DNA of 7,724 nt from Acidobacteriota bacterium. GTDB taxonomy: Bacteria > Acidobacteriota > Vicinamibacteria > Vicinamibacterales > UBA8438. A program made the translations under genes and the position numbers. The stretch spans positions 1 through 7,724 of the forward strand of contig SXOW01000379.1 in the NCBI GenBank assembly GCA_005778315.1. Reading direction: 5' to 3'. Below, in pieces: positions 6,005-7,724 of this stretch; positions within the stretch are counted from its first letter, which is position 1, and each line of letters opens with the position of its first letter. Below the pieces are notes generated by a model that was not told the origin of the DNA, did no database searches, and was given only the letters and a program-made list of their open reading frames with translations.

Positions 6005-6880
6005 ATGGTGACCACCGATCCAGGCACGGCGCCTGTCAACATCGCACACCGCGGGGCCTCGGCCTACGCGCCCGAGCACACCCTGGCCGCCTACACGCTG
6101 GCGCTCGAGATGGGGGCGGACTACGTCGAGCAGGATCTGCAGCTGACGTCCGATGGCGTGCTGGTCTGCATGCACGACACGACCTTGGATCGGACCACGA
6201 ACGTCGAAGAGGTGTTCCCGGACCGCGCGACCGAGGTGGAGCAGCGTGGCGCGTTGCGCCAGGTCTGGCGGGTCTCCGATTTCACGCTGGCGGAGATCAA
6301 GACGCTCGACGCAGGCTCCTGGTTCGGCCCAGAGTTCGCCGGCGAGCGGGTCCCGACGTTTCAGGAGGCGATCGACCTCGTCAAGGGGCGGGCTGGCATG
6401 TATCCGGAAACCAAGTCCCCTGAGGAGTACGAAGCCCTGGGCTTGACCATGGAAGCAGAGTTGGTCCGGGTCTTCGCCGCCAACGGGCTGGACACGCCCG
6501 CCGGGCAGTCCGACACGCCGATCTACGTCCAGTCGTTCAGTCCCGCGAGCCTGAAACAGATGTGCGCGCTCACGGGTGACACCTATAAGCTGGTGCAGTT
6601 GATCAACGGCAGTCAGGCGTCGACGCTCCTGACGGATGACGGCTTGCGCGATGTGGCTGACTACGTCGATGGCATCGGTCCAGCCATTGCGCTGATCGCA
6701 GACGACCCATCGAGGGCAGCGGCCGCGCGTGCGCTCGGCCTGGACATTCACCCCTATACGGTGCGAGCCAGCCAACTGCCAGACGGGTTCGCCGATGCGG
6801 GGGCCTACATGCGCCATCTCTTCGACGACCTCGGCGCAACCGGCGTGTTCACAGACAATCCTGACCTGTTCCCGCGCTGA
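6005..6880 (+). CDS. glpQ: Glycerophosphodiester phosphodiesterase, GlpQ type
   Basis: This 291-residue enzyme hydrolyses glycerophosphodiesters, deacylated phospholipid head groups, to glycerol-3-phosphate and an alcohol. It has the GDPD TIM-barrel signatures: IAHRGASAYAPEHTLAAY (13-30) with catalytic H15 and E24, VEQDLQLTSDGVLVCMHD (41-58) with metal ligands E42 and D44 and catalytic H57, YPETKSP (133-139) with E135 as a further ligand, YVQSFSP (174-180), and the closing GVFTDNPDLF (280-289). The segment LDRTTNVEEVFPDRA and DFTLAEIKTL match the GlpQ branch rather than the shorter UgpQ branch. E. coli GlpQ is periplasmic with a signal peptide; this protein has none from the chosen start, so it is probably cytoplasmic. 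ATG 6005 is the first plausible start, 47 bases after the dehydrogenase stop, and its ribosome binding site is weak (GGGG at 5992-5995). The frame is open upstream, but that part overlaps the dehydrogenase gene and is not homologous. Placement 64 bases before glpK supports a role in glycerol-phosphate supply. Confidence 0.88.
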   Translation: MVTTDPGTAPVNIAHRGASAYAPEHTLAAYTLALEMGADYVEQDLQLTSDGVLVCMHDTTLDRTTNVEEVFPDRATEVEQRGALRQVWRVSDFTLAEIKTLDAGSWFGPEFAGERVPTFQEAIDLVKGRAGMYPETKSPEEYEALGLTMEAELVRVFAANGLDTPAGQSDTPIYVQSFSPASLKQMCALTGDTYKLVQLINGSQASTLLTDDGLRDVADYVDGIGPAIALIADDPSRAAAARALGLDIHPYTVRASQLPDGFADAGAYMRHLFDDLGATGVFTDNPDLFPR

Positions 6881-6883
6881 GCG

Positions 6884-6906
6884 GGCGCCGAGGGGAGGGA
6901 GGCGCC
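6884..6906 (+). promoter_or_regulatory. Inverted repeat in the glpQ-glpK gap
   Basis: GGCGCC at 6884-6889 and again at 6901-6906 can pair around an 11-base purine-rich loop. A second, overlapping stem is possible between CCCGC (6871-6875) and GCGGG (6881-6885), spanning the stop codon. The two structures compete for the same bases. No T-run of terminator quality follows (only CTCTTT), so readthrough into glpK seems likely. Confidence 0.28.
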
Positions 6907-6931
6907 GTCCTCTTTCAGACGCTGGGCTGGC

Positions 6932-6937
6932 AGGAGG
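6932..6937 (+). promoter_or_regulatory. Strong ribosome binding site that fixes the glpK GTG start
   Basis: AGGAGG, a full match to the anti-Shine-Dalgarno core, ends seven bases before the GTG at 6945. It is the best ribosome binding site in the window and supports GTG as the true start, since no ATG lies nearby in frame. Confidence 0.75.
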
Positions 6938-6944
6938 TTCATCT

Positions 6945-7724
6945 GTGGCGAAAGTCGTGCTGGCCCTGGACCAGGGCACCACCTCGAGCCGGTCCATTGT
7001 CTTTCGGCGATCGGGCCGCGCCGCTGCGGTGGCGCAGCGCGAATTCCCGCAACTTTTCCCCTTGCCGGGTCACGTCGAGCACGACCCAGAAGACATCTGG
7101 GCCACACAGTTGGCCACGGCCAGAGCCGCGCTCCGGAAGTCGCGCACGCCTGCCCGGGACGTGGCGGCGATCGGCATCACCAATCAGCGAGAAACCATCG
7201 TGGTCTGGGACAAGGCGACCGGTCACCCCGTCGCCAACGCCATTGTCTGGCAGAGCCGCATCTCGGCGTCGATCTGCGACCGCCTGAAAGCCGACGGTCT
7301 CGAAGAGACGTTCAGGCGGAAGACGGGCCTGGTGCTCGATCCGTATTTCTCCGGAACCAAGCTCACGTACCTGCTCGACCGACACCGCGGATTGCGACGC
7401 CGCGCCGCGAAAGGCGAGATTCTCGCGGGGACCATCGACACGTTCCTGCTCTGGCGGCTGACGGGGGGGCGCGTGCATGCCACCGACGCCTCGAACGCCA
7501 GCCGTACGCTCCTGTTCGACATTCACCGCCAGCAGTGGGACGACGAGCTGCTCCAGATCTTGAATGTCCCGCGCGAGATGCTCCCCGAGGTGAAGGACTC
7601 GAGCGGGGTCTTTGGCGAGACGGACCGTGGGCTGTTCGGCGCGTCGATCCCAGTCGCCGGCATGGCTGGAGACCAGCAGGCCGCGACGTTCGGGCAGGCC
7701 TGCTTCCGGAAGGGGATGGTCAAG
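6945..7724 (+). CDS. glpK: Glycerol kinase, N-terminal part (cut by window end)
   Basis: Glycerol kinase phosphorylates glycerol with ATP to sn-glycerol-3-phosphate in the cytoplasm, the entry step of glycerol use. The window holds 260 codons of an expected ~495, with no stop. The FGGY-kinase N-domain is clear: LALDQGTTSSRSIVF (6-20) for the phosphate-binding loop, FPLPGHVEHDPEDIW (38-52), IGITNQRET (76-84) with glycerol-binding R82 and E83, IVWQSR (100-105) with W102, GLVLDPYFSGTK (128-139) with Y134, DASNASRTLLFDI (181-193), LPEV (213-216) and AGDQQAATFGQACF (241-254) with D243 and Q244. These match the E. coli R83/E84/W103/Y135/D245/Q246 set, so the enzyme should be active. One small oddity is SRISAS where most relatives have DRR or CRR after WQ. 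It starts with GTG behind a strong AGGAGG and probably shares a transcript with the glpQ-type gene. No glpF or glpD is visible; they may lie beyond the edge. Confidence 0.95.
   Translation, partial: MAKVVLALDQGTTSSRSIVFRRSGRAAAVAQREFPQLFPLPGHVEHDPEDIWATQLATARAALRKSRTPARDVAAIGITNQRETIVVWDKATGHPVANAIVWQSRISASICDRLKADGLEETFRRKTGLVLDPYFSGTKLTYLLDRHRGLRRRAAKGEILAGTIDTFLLWRLTGGRVHATDASNASRTLLFDIHRQQWDDELLQILNVPREMLPEVKDSSGVFGETDRGLFGASIPVAGMAGDQQAATFGQACFRKGMVK

Noticed and set aside
5723..6997. Minus-strand 424-codon open frame spanning the glpQ-type gene
   Set aside because: It overlaps three real plus-strand genes and shows no recognisable domain; long antisense frames are expected at this GC content.

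Overview
The window is about 64-65% G+C by eye, gene-dense, and carries families common in free-living Gram-negative bacteria: an XRE-cupin regulator, a SpoIIE-type PP2C phosphatase, a PQQ-dependent sugar dehydrogenase with a signal peptide, a GlpQ-type phosphodiesterase and glycerol kinase. This fits a high-GC soil or aquatic bacterium, for example Acidobacteriota/Vicinamibacteria, Gemmatimonadota or a proteobacterium. Nothing in the window fixes the phylum. No rRNA, tRNA, CRISPR array, insertion sequence or phage gene was seen.

Layout. Bases 1-300 hold no convincing gene but contain an AT-rich patch, a 15-bp-period imperfect repeat and a strong hairpin. A regulator gene (301-903, +) converges on a stand-alone PP2C phosphatase gene (955-1740, -). 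An AT-rich intergenic region separates that phosphatase from a divergent, rightward run of genes that continues to the window end: an intact DUF1295 membrane protein (1920-2798), a damaged DUF523/DUF1722 (YbgA-like) gene (2880-3457), a damaged SDR/DUF2867 gene (3503-4592), a PQQ-dependent sugar dehydrogenase (4719-5957), a GlpQ-type glycerophosphodiesterase (6005-6880), and the 5' part of glpK (6945 to the window end).

The two damaged genes are the most unusual part. Each keeps its start, ribosome binding site and C-terminal end, but each lacks internal blocks of roughly 50-90 codons, judged from remembered family architecture. I count four such gaps in about 1.6 kb: two in the DUF523/DUF1722 gene and two in the SDR/DUF2867 gene. 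Two of them also change reading frame. The genes on both sides look full length. DUF1295, YbgA-like and SDR genes often sit together, and near photolyase genes, in light- or stress-induced operons. I therefore read this block as the decaying relic of such an operon, or else as an assembly artefact.

The last three genes make metabolic sense together. The secreted PQQ enzyme oxidises sugars outside the cytoplasm. GlpQ-type hydrolysis of glycerophosphodiesters releases glycerol-3-phosphate, and GlpK makes the same compound from glycerol. I see no clearly new biological system; the internal-deletion pattern is what most merits checking.
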